Shown: positions 1 to 7,989 of the stretch, piece by piece | Layout of the letters: every line of letters begins with the position of its first letter | Position numbering within the stretch: the first letter of the stretch is position 1 | Source of the DNA: Candidatus Propionivibrio dominans | Lineage (GTDB): Bacteria > Pseudomonadota > Gammaproteobacteria > Burkholderiales > Rhodocyclaceae | Assembly: GCA_016709335.1 (NCBI GenBank) | Contig: JADJNC010000004.1 | Location: forward strand, 124,001-188,000 | DNA: 64,000 nucleotides | Direction of reading: 5' to 3' | Notes under the pieces: model-generated | What the model saw: the letters and a program-made list of their open reading frames with translations, nothing else | What the model was told of the DNA's origin: nothing | Database searches by the model: none | Made by a program: the position numbers and the translations under genes

Positions 1-1622
1 GAGTCGATCAGCACACCCGTCCGCTCCATGCGAAAGAGAATGTCGCGTACGGGGATTTCGATGTCCTTGTAGACTCTGGCCAGACCCTCGTCTGCGTCGA
101 TCTGCGGATAAAGCACCTGGTGCAGACGCAGGCACAGGTCGGAATCCTCGGCACCATAGTCGGCGGCCTGGTCGAGCGCCACCTGGTTGAAACCGATCTG
201 GCTGGCGCCCTTGCCGCAAAGGGCCTCGAAGGGAATCGTCACGAGCCCGAGGTGGCGCAGCGCCAACTGCCCGAGATCGTGGCCACGCACGCCGTCCTTT
301 CCCGATTCGAGTACGTAGGATTGCAGCAAGGTATCGTGTGCGACACCGGCCAGCGCGATACCGTGGTTGGCCAGCACATGTTGGTCGTATTTGAGGTTCT
401 GGCCGATCTTGGCGTGTTGCGCCGATTCGAGCCAGGGTTTGAGGCGCGCCAGCACCTCTTCACGCGGAAGCTGGGCCGGTGCGCCGGGATAGTCATGGGC
501 GAGCGGCAGATAGGCGGCCTCGCCTGGAGCCACGGCAAACGAAATGCCGACGATGCGTGCGGCAAAGGGATCGAGGCTGGTGGTCTCGGTATCGAGCGCA
601 GTCAGTGCAGCGGATTCGATCCGGGCCAGCCAGGCGTCGAAGCTCGGCCAGTCGAGAATGCTTGCGTAGTTGCTGCGGTCTGGAGTGAGGAGTGAGGCGT
701 GAGGAGTCGGTGCCGGTACAGCCGGTGCGGCCTGTTCGTCAACAGTGGCGCCGGGAGCCGGGTCGGGGGATTGGCTGATTTCCTTCAGCCACGATCTCAT
801 TTCGTAGCGCGTGAACAGTTCGGCCAGACGTGCCCGGTCCGGATCGCGTGGCGCCAGGTCGGCCAGTGACAGCGGCAGTTCGAGGTCGCAGCGCACGGTG
901 ACCAGCTTGCGGCCAAGCGGAAGAAAGTCGAGTGCGCGGCGCAGGTTGTCGCCGACCGCACCGCCAATGTCTCCCGCCGCGGCGATCACGCCATCGAGCG
1001 AGCCATACCGGGCCAGCCATTTGACCGCCGTTTTCGGGCCGACCTTGTCGACGCCCGGGACGTTATCGACGGCATCGCCGACCAGCGTCAGGTAGTCGAC
1101 GATGCGCTCCGGCGGCACGCCGAACTTGGCCAGCACGCCGGCCTCGTCGAGTACTTCGTTGCTCATGGTATTGACCAGCCTGATCTGCGCATCGACGAGT
1201 TGCGCGAGGTCCTTGTCACCGGTAGAAATCACCACCGTGATACCTTGCGCGGCGGCCTGCCGGGCCAGGGTGCCGATCACGTCGTCGGCCTCGACACCGT
1301 CGACCATCAGGATCGGCCAGCCGAAAGCGGCGACACCGGCGTGGATCGGTTCGATCTGGCGCACCAGATCCTCAGGCATCGACGGGCGGTTGGCCTTGTA
1401 GTCGGCATACCACTCGTCGCGGAAGGTTTTGCCCTTGGCGTCGAAGACGCAGGCCTTGTAAGCAACGTCTAGCGCCTTGTGATCGCTATCGAGCCGGCGT
1501 AGCATGTTCAGCACGCCATAGATGGCGCCGGTCGGTTCGCCCTGCGTATTGCGCAGATCCGGCATGGCGTGAAAAGCGCGGTAGAGATACGAGGAGCCGT
1601 CGACCAGCAGCAAGGTAGGCAT
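1..1622 (-). CDS. polA: DNA polymerase I, N-terminal part (runs off window)
   Basis: DNA polymerase I, for Okazaki-fragment processing and repair synthesis. The protein begins MPTLLLVDGSSYLYRAFHAM, the classic PolA 5'-3' exonuclease start, and this domain fills about residues 1-290. The 3'-5' exonuclease domain follows. Its three motifs look intact: ALDTETTSLDP (Exo I acidic pair), GQNLKYDQHV (Exo II) and DYGAEDSDLC (Exo III Tyr/Asp), so proofreading is probably active. The frame stays open to base 1, and the polymerase domain lies outside the window. The start is the ATG read leftward from 1622. It is divergent from the LOG-family gene with only 37 bases between them, so the two promoters must overlap or lie inside coding sequence. 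Confidence 0.96.
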   Translation of the reverse strand, partial: MPTLLLVDGSSYLYRAFHAMPDLRNTQGEPTGAIYGVLNMLRRLDSDHKALDVAYKACVFDAKGKTFRDEWYADYKANRPSMPEDLVRQIEPIHAGVAAFGWPILMVDGVEADDVIGTLARQAAAQGITVVISTGDKDLAQLVDAQIRLVNTMSNEVLDEAGVLAKFGVPPERIVDYLTLVGDAVDNVPGVDKVGPKTAVKWLARYGSLDGVIAAAGDIGGAVGDNLRRALDFLPLGRKLVTVRCDLELPLSLADLAPRDPDRARLAELFTRYEMRSWLKEISQSPDPAPGATVDEQAAPAVPAPTPHASLLTPDRSNYASILDWPSFDAWLARIESAALTALDTETTSLDPFAARIVGISFAVAPGEAAYLPLAHDYPGAPAQLPREEVLARLKPWLESAQHAKIGQNLKYDQHVLANHGIALAGVAHDTLLQSYVLESGKDGVRGHDLGQLALRHLGLVTIPFEALCGKGASQIGFNQVALDQAADYGAEDSDLCLRLHQVLYPQIDADEGLARVYKDIEIPVRDILFRMERTGVLID

Positions 1623-1659
1623 AGTTGAGAAAATTGAAAAGACGAGAAACAGGCGTGAA

Positions 1660-2385
1660 ATGAGCGAAAAAGAAAAAATACCCGAGTTGGCAGACCCCGG
1701 CGCCGCCAAGTTGACTTCGTCGCACGAGGCCTGGCGGGTTTTCGGCATTATGTCAGAGTTCGTCGAGGCGACGCAGCGCCTGTCGGCCATCCGTCCGGCC
1801 GTTTCGTTCTTCGGCAGTTCGCGGATCCGCTCCGATTCACCCTACTACGCACTGGCCGAGGCTATCGCCCGCCAGCTCTCGGACGCCGGCTTTTCAGTAA
1901 TCTCGGGCGGCGGCCCCGGCATCATGGAAGCCGCCAACAAGGGGGCGTTTCATGGCAAGTCGCCGAGTGTCGGCCTGAATATCCAGTTGCCGCATGAGCA
2001 GACGGCCAATGCCTACCAGGATATTTCGCAGAGCTTCCGCCACTTTTTTGCGCGCAAGTACATGTTTGTGCGCTTTGCCAACGCCTATGTCGTGATGCCT
2101 GGCGGTTTCGGCACGCTCGACGAACTGCTCGAAGCCTTGACGCTGATCCAGACCGGAAAGAGCCGGAAGATTCCGATCATTCTGGTGCATGAGCCCTTCT
2201 GGCGCGGGATGGTTGACTGGTTCCGCAACACGCTGGTCGACGAGAAGGTCATTTCACCCGAGGACATCGATCTGATCCAGGTCATCGACACGCCGGAAGA
2301 CGTCGTCGAGGCCATCTTCAAGCACTACGAGACACGCGGTTTTGCCCCGCTCCCCTTCGAGCGCGAGATGTTGCTCAATCTGTAA
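1660..2385 (+). CDS. LOG-family (TIGR00730) Rossmann-fold nucleotide-processing protein
   Basis: 241 aa, soluble. Two family signatures are visible: GGGPGIMEAANKGA near residue 90 and PGGFGTLDELLE near residue 150, the PGGxGTxxE motif of the LOG / lysine-decarboxylase-like fold. Characterised members are nucleoside 5'-monophosphate phosphoribohydrolases (cytokinin-activating LOG, bacterial PpnN-type). A role in nucleotide hydrolysis is therefore family-based inference; the annotation 'lysine decarboxylase' would be misleading. The gene diverges from polA. An ATG at 1660 follows an A/G-rich leader. The protein is longer at the N-terminus than the plant LOGs, as usual in this proteobacterial branch. 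Confidence 0.88.
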   Translation: MSEKEKIPELADPGAAKLTSSHEAWRVFGIMSEFVEATQRLSAIRPAVSFFGSSRIRSDSPYYALAEAIARQLSDAGFSVISGGGPGIMEAANKGAFHGKSPSVGLNIQLPHEQTANAYQDISQSFRHFFARKYMFVRFANAYVVMPGGFGTLDELLEALTLIQTGKSRKIPIILVHEPFWRGMVDWFRNTLVDEKVISPEDIDLIQVIDTPEDVVEAIFKHYETRGFAPLPFEREMLLNL

Positions 2386-2425
2386 TACAATCAGGGCTCA
2401 TTGTTCGTTACCGGAAACCTTCGTC

Positions 2426-2767
2426 ATGCGCCGCCTTCATGCCCTCATTGCCCTGCTGGCCCTCATTGCCGCCCCGGTTTTCGCCCAGACTCCTGACGCT
2501 CCGCCGCCCGTACAGGATGTCAAGCCGCCGGCCATGGTGCCGCTGGACGATTCGCTGGAACCGCAGGTAACGATCAGGAAGCGCGGCGGCAACACCATCG
2601 AGGAACACCGTGTCAATGGCCGGCTGTTCAAGATCGTTGTGACGCCGGAGCACGGCGTACCTTACACGCTGGTCGATCAGCAGGGCGACGGCACCTTCTC
2701 TCCCCTGAATGTTACGCCGGGTGGCCCTACCGTGAGCGTGCCGATGTGGGTCATTGGTACCTTCTGA
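2426..2767 (+). CDS. DUF2782 family secreted protein
   Basis: 113 aa with a cleavable signal peptide (MRRLHALIALLALIAAPVFA, cleavage after AFA). The mature protein has a proline-rich start, then the DUF2782 core (QVTIRKRGGNTIEEHRVNGR, then KIVVTPEHGVPYTLVD). The function is unknown. The family is conserved next to polA and BPSS1780-family genes in Betaproteobacteria, which matches this locus. The ATG at 2426 was chosen because it gives the signal peptide directly. It is co-oriented with the following membrane-protein gene, 54 bases away. Confidence 0.85.
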   Translation: MRRLHALIALLALIAAPVFAQTPDAPPPVQDVKPPAMVPLDDSLEPQVTIRKRGGNTIEEHRVNGRLFKIVVTPEHGVPYTLVDQQGDGTFSPLNVTPGGPTVSVPMWVIGTF

Positions 2768-2821
2768 ACAGCCAGCCCTCACTGCGCTGCAGCGCACCTT
2801 TTCGCGCAAGAAAACGACATC

Positions 2822-3559
2822 ATGGAACCCTTCCCGATTCCGGCTCCGGCCTTCAACGGTAACAGTCGCGTCGTCGCTGCGGGCAACGCCTTCGAGTGGC
2901 TGAAGCAGGGCTGGGCGTTGTTCGTGGCCAATCCAGGGCTGTGGATCGCGATGACCATCGTCCTGCTGGTGCTGCTTCTCGGCATGAACATCGTTCCGCT
3001 GATCGGCACGCTGGCGGCCCACCTGCTGACCCCGCTGCTTGGCGCCGGCATGCTGCTGGCCTGCCGGAAAGTGTCTGACGGAGAGACGCTCGAAATCGCC
3101 GATCTGTTTGTCGGTTTCAAGCAGAACACCACCAATCTGCTCATGCTCGGCGTACTTTACATGGTGGCCTTGCTGGTCATCCTGGTTATCGTATTCGTCC
3201 TCGGTGGTGGCAGCGTCGCCGGCGGCTTGCTGATGGGCCATCCAGCCGGGGTCGGGCTGGCCCTTGGTGGCATAATGCTCGCCGTCGTCCTCTCGCTGGC
3301 GCTTTCGTTGCCCTTGTTCATGGCCATCTGGTTTGCGCCGGCGCTCGTCTTCTTCAACAACATGCCGCCGCTCGATGCACTCAAGGCCAGCTTCAATGCC
3401 TGCCTGAAGAACACCCTGGCGTTTCTGGTCTACGGCCTGATCGTCCTGGTGCTGATGTTCTTCGCCGCGCTGCCAGCTGGCCTTGGTTTCCTGGTACTCA
3501 TTCCGGTGCTTTCGGGCTCGGTTTATGCGTCCTATCGGGATATCTTTCTTGCCAACTGA
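2822..3559 (+). CDS. BPSS1780-family integral membrane protein
   Basis: 245 aa with about five or six hydrophobic segments: roughly residues 40-60, 65-85, 105-135, 140-175 and 195-235. The layout is typical of BPSS1780-family proteins: a short soluble N-terminus with 'EWLKQGW..F..NPG', a VPLIG turn after the first helix, and a C-terminal SVYASYRDIF signature. The function is unknown. The next gene is a paralogue with the same ending (SLYASFYVTYRDVF), so this is a tandem duplication. Both are co-oriented with DUF2782 and probably co-transcribed. Confidence 0.8.
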   Translation: MEPFPIPAPAFNGNSRVVAAGNAFEWLKQGWALFVANPGLWIAMTIVLLVLLLGMNIVPLIGTLAAHLLTPLLGAGMLLACRKVSDGETLEIADLFVGFKQNTTNLLMLGVLYMVALLVILVIVFVLGGGSVAGGLLMGHPAGVGLALGGIMLAVVLSLALSLPLFMAIWFAPALVFFNNMPPLDALKASFNACLKNTLAFLVYGLIVLVLMFFAALPAGLGFLVLIPVLSGSVYASYRDIFLAN

Positions 3560-3592
3560 AAGCCTTCTTTTCCCTCTTTTCCCACTGCCCCG

Positions 3593-4369
3593 ATGCAAGC
3601 CTTGACTCTTCCTGCGCGTCGCGGCTGGCGCTGGCTTGCCGAGGGATTCGGTATTTTCAGCAAAAACAGGCTGATGCTTTCGCTCGCCGTTCTCGGCTAC
3701 TGGATGTTGATGGTGCTGATCAATTCGTTCCCGCTGATCGGCAAGTTTGCCGCGACGCTGCTGTTCCCGGTTTTCTCGGTCAGCCTGATGAATGCCTGCC
3801 GCATGATCGATCAGGGCAACCCGCTCACCCCGCCGATCCTGTTCTCCGGTTTCCGGCAGAACCTGCGCTCCCTGCTGGCTCTTGGCGTCGTCTATAGCGT
3901 TGTCAGTCTCGTCATTCTCGGGGTCGTCGCCCTGATCGATGACGGCGTACTCTTCCGTTACCTGGTTCTCGGCAACCCTCCTGACGATCAGGAACTAGCA
4001 AGTGCCCCGTTCCTCCTCGCCGTGCAAATCGCGCTGCTCCTTTATGCGCCGATCATCATGGCCTACTGGTATGCCCCCGTGCTGGTTGCCTGGCATGATC
4101 TTGCTGCGGGCAAGGCCCTGTTTTTCAGCTTCGTGGCCTGCGCTCGGAACTGGCGCGCGTTTCTCGTCTACGCCCTTTCAGTCATGGTCTTCGGTGCACT
4201 GCTGCCGGGGCTGCTGGTCGGTCTGTTGATCTCGATGATCCCGGCGGGCGGCAATCAGTTTTCCATTCTGCTGACGCTGCTGATCGTGCTCATTTTCATG
4301 CCCTCACTTTATGCCAGCTTCTACGTGACGTATCGCGACGTGTTTGTCCGCGTTGACGAAGATGCCTGA
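3593..4369 (+). CDS. BPSS1780-family membrane protein, tandem paralogue
   Basis: 258 aa, multi-pass membrane protein. It shares its architecture with the preceding gene: RRGWRWLAEGFGIFSKNRL start, SFPLIGK turn after helix 1, an MNACR segment aligning with LLACRK in the neighbour, and an ASFYVTYRDVF end. It starts 33 bases after the neighbour stops. Its last 8 bases overlap the ATG of nadD, so it is translationally linked to nadD. No function can be assigned. A paired small-transporter or lipid-handling role would be speculation. Confidence 0.78.
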   Translation: MQALTLPARRGWRWLAEGFGIFSKNRLMLSLAVLGYWMLMVLINSFPLIGKFAATLLFPVFSVSLMNACRMIDQGNPLTPPILFSGFRQNLRSLLALGVVYSVVSLVILGVVALIDDGVLFRYLVLGNPPDDQELASAPFLLAVQIALLLYAPIIMAYWYAPVLVAWHDLAAGKALFFSFVACARNWRAFLVYALSVMVFGALLPGLLVGLLISMIPAGGNQFSILLTLLIVLIFMPSLYASFYVTYRDVFVRVDEDA

Positions 4370-5036
4370 AACGTCAGGTGGCAAGCCGATCGGCCTCTTC
4401 GGCGGCACCTTCGACCCCATTCACTTCGGTCATCTGCGGCTCGCCGAAGAAGCGGCGGAGCATCTTGGACTGGCCCGTATCCGCTGGATACCGGCCGGCC
4501 AGCCGGGCCACCGCGAAGCCCCGCGCGTGACCTCTGCCCAGCGTCTTGAAATGGTGCGCCTGGCGATTGCCGGCAATCCGCGCTTCGAACTGGACGCCAG
4601 CGAGGTAGATGCCGATCGCCCAAGCTACACCGTGCCGACCCTCGAACGTCTGCGCCGGGTCGAAAACCTTGGTGCATCGCTACCACTGGTGCTGCTCGTT
4701 GGTGCCGATGCGTTCGCCGGCCTGCCGGACTGGCATCGCTGGCCGGAACTGTTCGATCTCGCGCACATCGCCGTCGCCCATCGTCCCGGCTTCCCGATCG
4801 ATGCGGCCAGCCTGCCATCGGCGCTGGCCGCGATCTACCGGCAGCGCCATGGCGCGTCACCGGCAGCGCTGGCCGACACTGCGGCGGGTAGCATTGTCAC
4901 CTTCGCCATGACCCAGCTCGATATTTCAGCGACCAAGATCCGCACGCTGCTGATCAATGACCGCAGCCCGCGCTATTTGCTGCCCGACGCGGTTATCGCT
5001 TATATTCAAGGCACCCGCCTTTACTCCCCACCATGA
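4362..5036 (+). CDS. nadD: Nicotinate-nucleotide adenylyltransferase
   Basis: 224 aa. It adenylates nicotinate mononucleotide to deamido-NAD, the shared step of de novo and salvage NAD synthesis. Residues 13-25 carry the nucleotidyltransferase signature GGTFDPIHFGHLR. The C-terminal ISATKIR is the conserved ISxTxIR motif that closes the active site. A TTG 18 bases upstream is also in frame, but the ATG at 4362 gives the usual N-terminus and overlaps the preceding stop. It is followed by rsfS and rlmH, the standard betaproteobacterial order. Confidence 0.95.
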   Translation: MPETSGGKPIGLFGGTFDPIHFGHLRLAEEAAEHLGLARIRWIPAGQPGHREAPRVTSAQRLEMVRLAIAGNPRFELDASEVDADRPSYTVPTLERLRRVENLGASLPLVLLVGADAFAGLPDWHRWPELFDLAHIAVAHRPGFPIDAASLPSALAAIYRQRHGASPAALADTAAGSIVTFAMTQLDISATKIRTLLINDRSPRYLLPDAVIAYIQGTRLYSPP

Positions 5037-5052
5037 AATACCCCAATACCTG

Positions 5053-5415
5053 ATGAACATTACCAAACTGCAAAAAATCATCGTTGACGCGCTTGAAGAC
5101 ATCAAGGGCCGAGATATCGAAGTCATCAACACCAGCAAGCTCACCCCCCTTTTCGAACGGATCATCATTGCCTGCGGCGATTCGAACCGTCAGGTCAGGT
5201 CGCTGGCGGGCCACGTTCAGGACAAGGTGCGCGAAGCAGGCGGCCAGGTTTTATCGACCGAGGGTGAAGAAAGCGGAGAATGGGTTCTTGTTGATCTCGG
5301 TGACATCGTTGTTCATGTCATGCAGCCGGCCATTCGCAGCTATTACAACCTTGAAGAACTGTGGGGCGGCAAAGGTCCGGCCCGCGTGCGCAAGGTCGCC
5401 GCTGCCAGTGCATGA
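5053..5415 (+). CDS. rsfS: Ribosomal silencing factor RsfS
   Basis: 120 aa. RsfS (Iojap/YbeB) binds ribosomal protein L14 and blocks subunit joining when nutrients are scarce. Visible family features are KIIVDALEDIKGRDIEVIN at the start, FERIIIACGDSNRQVRSLAG in the middle and EWVLVDLGDIVVHVM before the terminal YYNLEELWG. The ATG at 5053 is the first giving the family N-terminus; an upstream in-frame extension has no conserved sequence. The last four bases overlap the start of rlmH (ATGA), so the two are translationally coupled. Confidence 0.95.
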   Translation: MNITKLQKIIVDALEDIKGRDIEVINTSKLTPLFERIIIACGDSNRQVRSLAGHVQDKVREAGGQVLSTEGEESGEWVLVDLGDIVVHVMQPAIRSYYNLEELWGGKGPARVRKVAAASA

Positions 5416-5891
5416 AACTCGGCATTGTTGCGGTCGGCCACAAGCTTCCCGAGTGGGTGACCAAGGGCTGTGCCGAATACATCAAGCGCATGCCGCGCGA
5501 ATTACCGCTGCTGGTTGTCGAAATCAAACCCGAAGCGCGCGGTGCGCGGGGTGCAAAAACCCGCGAGCAACTTCTGGCCGCCGAAAAAACCCGCATGCAG
5601 GCCACCCTACAAGGCTTCAAGCGGATCGTCGTTCTTGACGAGCGGGGCGCCGATCTGACCACCCTCAAGCTGGCTCAGCGCCTTCAGGACTGGATGCGCA
5701 ACGGCGGCGATACCGCCTTCATCATCGGCGGTGCTGACGGCATCGACGAGGCCTTGAAGCGGCAAGCCGACGAGACGTTCCGCCTTTCCAGCCTGACCTT
5801 GCCGCATGCCATGGCGCGACTGATCCTCTGCGAACAACTGTATCGCGCCGTCAGCGTGATCAACAACCATCCCTATCACCGGGAGGGCTGA
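5412..5891 (+). CDS. rlmH: 23S rRNA (pseudouridine-1915-N3)-methyltransferase
   Basis: 159 aa SPOUT methyltransferase. It methylates pseudouridine 1915 in helix 69 of 23S rRNA on assembled 70S ribosomes. The trefoil-knot region IIGGADGIDEALK and the C-terminal NNHPYHREG, which ends with the conserved YHR, are both present. The length matches the family (about 155 aa). It starts inside the last codons of rsfS. Confidence 0.96.
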   Translation: MKLGIVAVGHKLPEWVTKGCAEYIKRMPRELPLLVVEIKPEARGARGAKTREQLLAAEKTRMQATLQGFKRIVVLDERGADLTTLKLAQRLQDWMRNGGDTAFIIGGADGIDEALKRQADETFRLSSLTLPHAMARLILCEQLYRAVSVINNHPYHREG

Positions 5892-5902
5892 TGATTAGTC
5901 AA

Positions 5903-5942
5903 CAAGACAAAGCGAACCACCAAGTCACCAAGATCACCAAGG
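5903..5942. repeat. Dispersed CACCAAG repeat, copy 1
   Basis: In the rlmH-maf gap, a run beginning CAAGACAAAGCGAACCACCA continues into CACCAAG units. Its reverse complement recurs almost unchanged at 58339-58373 before the MFS gene. A partial inverted match (CATCTTGGTGGTGAGG) lies near 6018. Function unknown; a non-coding dispersed repeat. Confidence 0.7.
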
Positions 5943-6073
5943 GGCACCAAGTTAACCTGGTTTTGTCTTGGTATAGCTTTGCTCCCTGGGTGTCCCGAGG
6001 GGAATTTCCTGCGGGGCATCTTGGTGGTGAGGCTTATATCCTTGCCATTCAAACCGACTGCCCATGAATCGAT

Positions 6074-6697
6074 ATGCCGACTATTTTCCGCACTCCACGC
6101 ATCCACCTGGCTTCACGCAGCCCGCGCCGGCGCGAGTTGCTGACGCAGATCGGCGTTCAGTTCGACACCATCGTCTTTCGCGATCCGCCGCGCGATGACA
6201 AGGAACTCGACGAGACGCCGCATGACGGCGAAGCAGCGCTGGCCTATGTCGAGCGCATTGCACGCAGCAAGGCCGAGCATGGCTGGCGTATCGTCGGCTG
6301 GCGCAAGCTGCTGGCACAACCGGTACTGGCGGCCGACACCACACTTGAATTCGAAGACGGAATCATTGGCAAGCCGGTCAACTCCGACGATGCGCAAGCC
6401 ATCCTGCACCGTCTTTCAGGTCAAACGCACCGCGTTCTCACTGCCGTGGCCATTGCCTTTGAAGGACGCATCGAATCGCTGCTGTCGATCAGCGAAGTGC
6501 GCTTCGGCGTCCTCGACGCAGTGCAAATCCGCAACTATGTCGCCAGCGGCGAACCGCTGGACAAGGCCGGCGCCTACGCCATTCAGGGCCGCGCCGGCCT
6601 GTTTGTCGAGCATCTGGCCGGCAGCTATACCGGCGTGATGGGTTTGCCCCTGTTCGAGATCGGCGATCTGCTCAAGCGTTTCGCTTACCCGCTGTGA
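6074..6697 (+). CDS. Maf-family nucleoside triphosphate pyrophosphatase
   Basis: 207 aa, cytoplasmic house-cleaning enzyme. Maf proteins hydrolyse dTTP/UTP or modified NTPs to monophosphates. The family hallmarks are present: LASRSPRRRELL at residues 13-24 (phosphate-binding SxSPRR), AADTTLEF (catalytic Asp region), KPVNSDDAQAIL, SGQTHRVLTAVA, the EPLDKAGAYAIQG loop and SYTGVMGLPLFE. The DTxLEF and DKAGAYAIQG signatures favour the YhdE-like dTTP/UTP branch. It follows rlmH in the same direction after a repeat-bearing gap. Confidence 0.92.
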   Translation: MPTIFRTPRIHLASRSPRRRELLTQIGVQFDTIVFRDPPRDDKELDETPHDGEAALAYVERIARSKAEHGWRIVGWRKLLAQPVLAADTTLEFEDGIIGKPVNSDDAQAILHRLSGQTHRVLTAVAIAFEGRIESLLSISEVRFGVLDAVQIRNYVASGEPLDKAGAYAIQGRAGLFVEHLAGSYTGVMGLPLFEIGDLLKRFAYPL

Positions 6698-6895
6698 TCG
6701 GCGCCAGCCATGATTCACCGTGATCGAACCCATCTTCCTCTTTCCAGTTTGACCATTTAAAGGGTTTGGATAGGCTTCAGCTTCATTTTCCAGTAAAGTT
6801 CAAAACGTAGTCATTAACCACGATCTGTACCCGATTATTCCGGAATATTGCTGCATCACCATGGACAGATCACTGCTGCTGGAAGGCGAAAAGAA

Positions 6896-7807
6896 TTGAA
6901 AACATTCTTTGGCAAAACTTTTGGCGCCTCGCGGGCCAAAAACCAGTCATCGGGGAATGCCGCCCTGATCAGGCTGGACCTCGATCGGATCAAAACACTC
7001 ATCGATTTTTTCCCGATCGGGAAAAAATTGCGCTATTACCCTGAATTCAAGCAGGAAATCGTTTTCGATACGCTGGTCGTCGCCTACTGCGTGAACGGAA
7101 ATTTCGTCTACTCAGGTGAGGCGATTGATCGCGACCCGGAAGGAAAGCCGACGCTGTTTCGTTCAGGCGAAAACGAGGTGCGAACGCCGGTCTCCGCACT
7201 CAGGCTGTTCCAGATTCTTGTTCCGGATACCTCCGATCTGGAGATGAAGCTCGATTATCACCGCCGGGCGCTGATCGGCCGCGGCAAGCAGTTCAACCCG
7301 GGCAATTGCATCTCGCTTATCTCCAACGCCGGGGGCAAGGGGGTATCGACCGTAGATACCGAGGTGGCCCAGCAGGTCGAGATGCCGGATGGCCCCTACG
7401 CGCGTAGCACCATGATCCTGCTGACGCCGGATCTGACTACATTGTCAGTCACCGATCAGCGCAGGAGGTCACGCACGAAAATCTCTGCGCCGGTGACCCT
7501 GTCCTTGCCGGATGACAAGTTTTCCGGTCCGTGCACGATTGTCGACATATCCGAAGGCGAGGTGCGTATCCGTGCGCGTGAGCGCGGAACGACGATGCCC
7601 GCGATGCAAGCCGGCGACATCGTGTTCATTGAAACCGAGCTCGGTGCGGCGGAGCGGCGTTACCTGATCAGGGGAACGGTCATTCGCCGCTCGACGGAGA
7701 CCTGCGTGATTCACCTGGATGGGCAGTTCAATGAAGGCAGATTCAGCAATTTCAGCCCGCTGGATCTACTGGAGCTGAAGTCCGGTTTGCTCAATTTCGG
7801 CAAGTGA
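6896..7807 (+). CDS. PilZ-like c-di-GMP effector with degenerate second motif
   Basis: About 303 aa from the TTG at 6896, which has GGAAGG nine bases upstream; a TTG at 6848 would add 16 residues. Residues 1-195 form a domain I do not recognise. The C-terminal third looks like PilZ: RRRSRTKISAPVTLSLPD supplies the RxxxR arginines, then VDISEGEVRIR sits where D/NxSxxG is expected. Here the glycine is one position early (DISEG), so c-di-GMP binding is uncertain. No signal peptide or membrane segment is seen. The gene stands alone, followed at once by a large palindromic element. A role in c-di-GMP output is inference. Confidence 0.72.
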   Translation: MKTFFGKTFGASRAKNQSSGNAALIRLDLDRIKTLIDFFPIGKKLRYYPEFKQEIVFDTLVVAYCVNGNFVYSGEAIDRDPEGKPTLFRSGENEVRTPVSALRLFQILVPDTSDLEMKLDYHRRALIGRGKQFNPGNCISLISNAGGKGVSTVDTEVAQQVEMPDGPYARSTMILLTPDLTTLSVTDQRRRSRTKISAPVTLSLPDDKFSGPCTIVDISEGEVRIRARERGTTMPAMQAGDIVFIETELGAAERRYLIRGTVIRRSTETCVIHLDGQFNEGRFSNFSPLDLLELKSGLLNFGK

Positions 7808-7815
7808 GCCGCGCT

Positions 7816-7979
7816 AGCAGCCTGTCGGACTTGATGGGTCGAAGCGAAAAAAGTGGGAGACGAGCGCAGTTTTTCACGGATTTCAAGCGAATAGTTGTTC
7901 TATTCGTGCGGAAATACGGGGAAAAATGAGCCGCCTTCCCACATTTTGCAGCCGACTTGGTCAAGTCCGACAGGCTGCT
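7816..7979. repeat. 164-bp MITE-like imperfect palindrome
   Basis: It is bounded by a perfect 19-base inverted repeat, AGCAGCCTGTCGGACTTGA at 7816-7834 and its reverse complement at 7961-7979. The two halves pair imperfectly along most of their length (for example GTGGGA with TCCCAC). The centre is a hairpin CGAATAG-TTGTT-CTATTCG near 7889-7907. It sits between the convergent 3' ends of the PilZ-like and glycosyltransferase genes, so it could also serve as a bidirectional terminator. No coding capacity. Confidence 0.8.
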
Positions 7980-7989
7980 TGTGTTCGAA

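Noticed and set aside
2408..3598. 396-codon minus-strand open frame
   Set aside because: It lies antisense to DUF2782 and a clear multi-pass membrane protein. Its Gln/Arg/Asp-rich composition is the usual artefact opposite hydrophobic genes.
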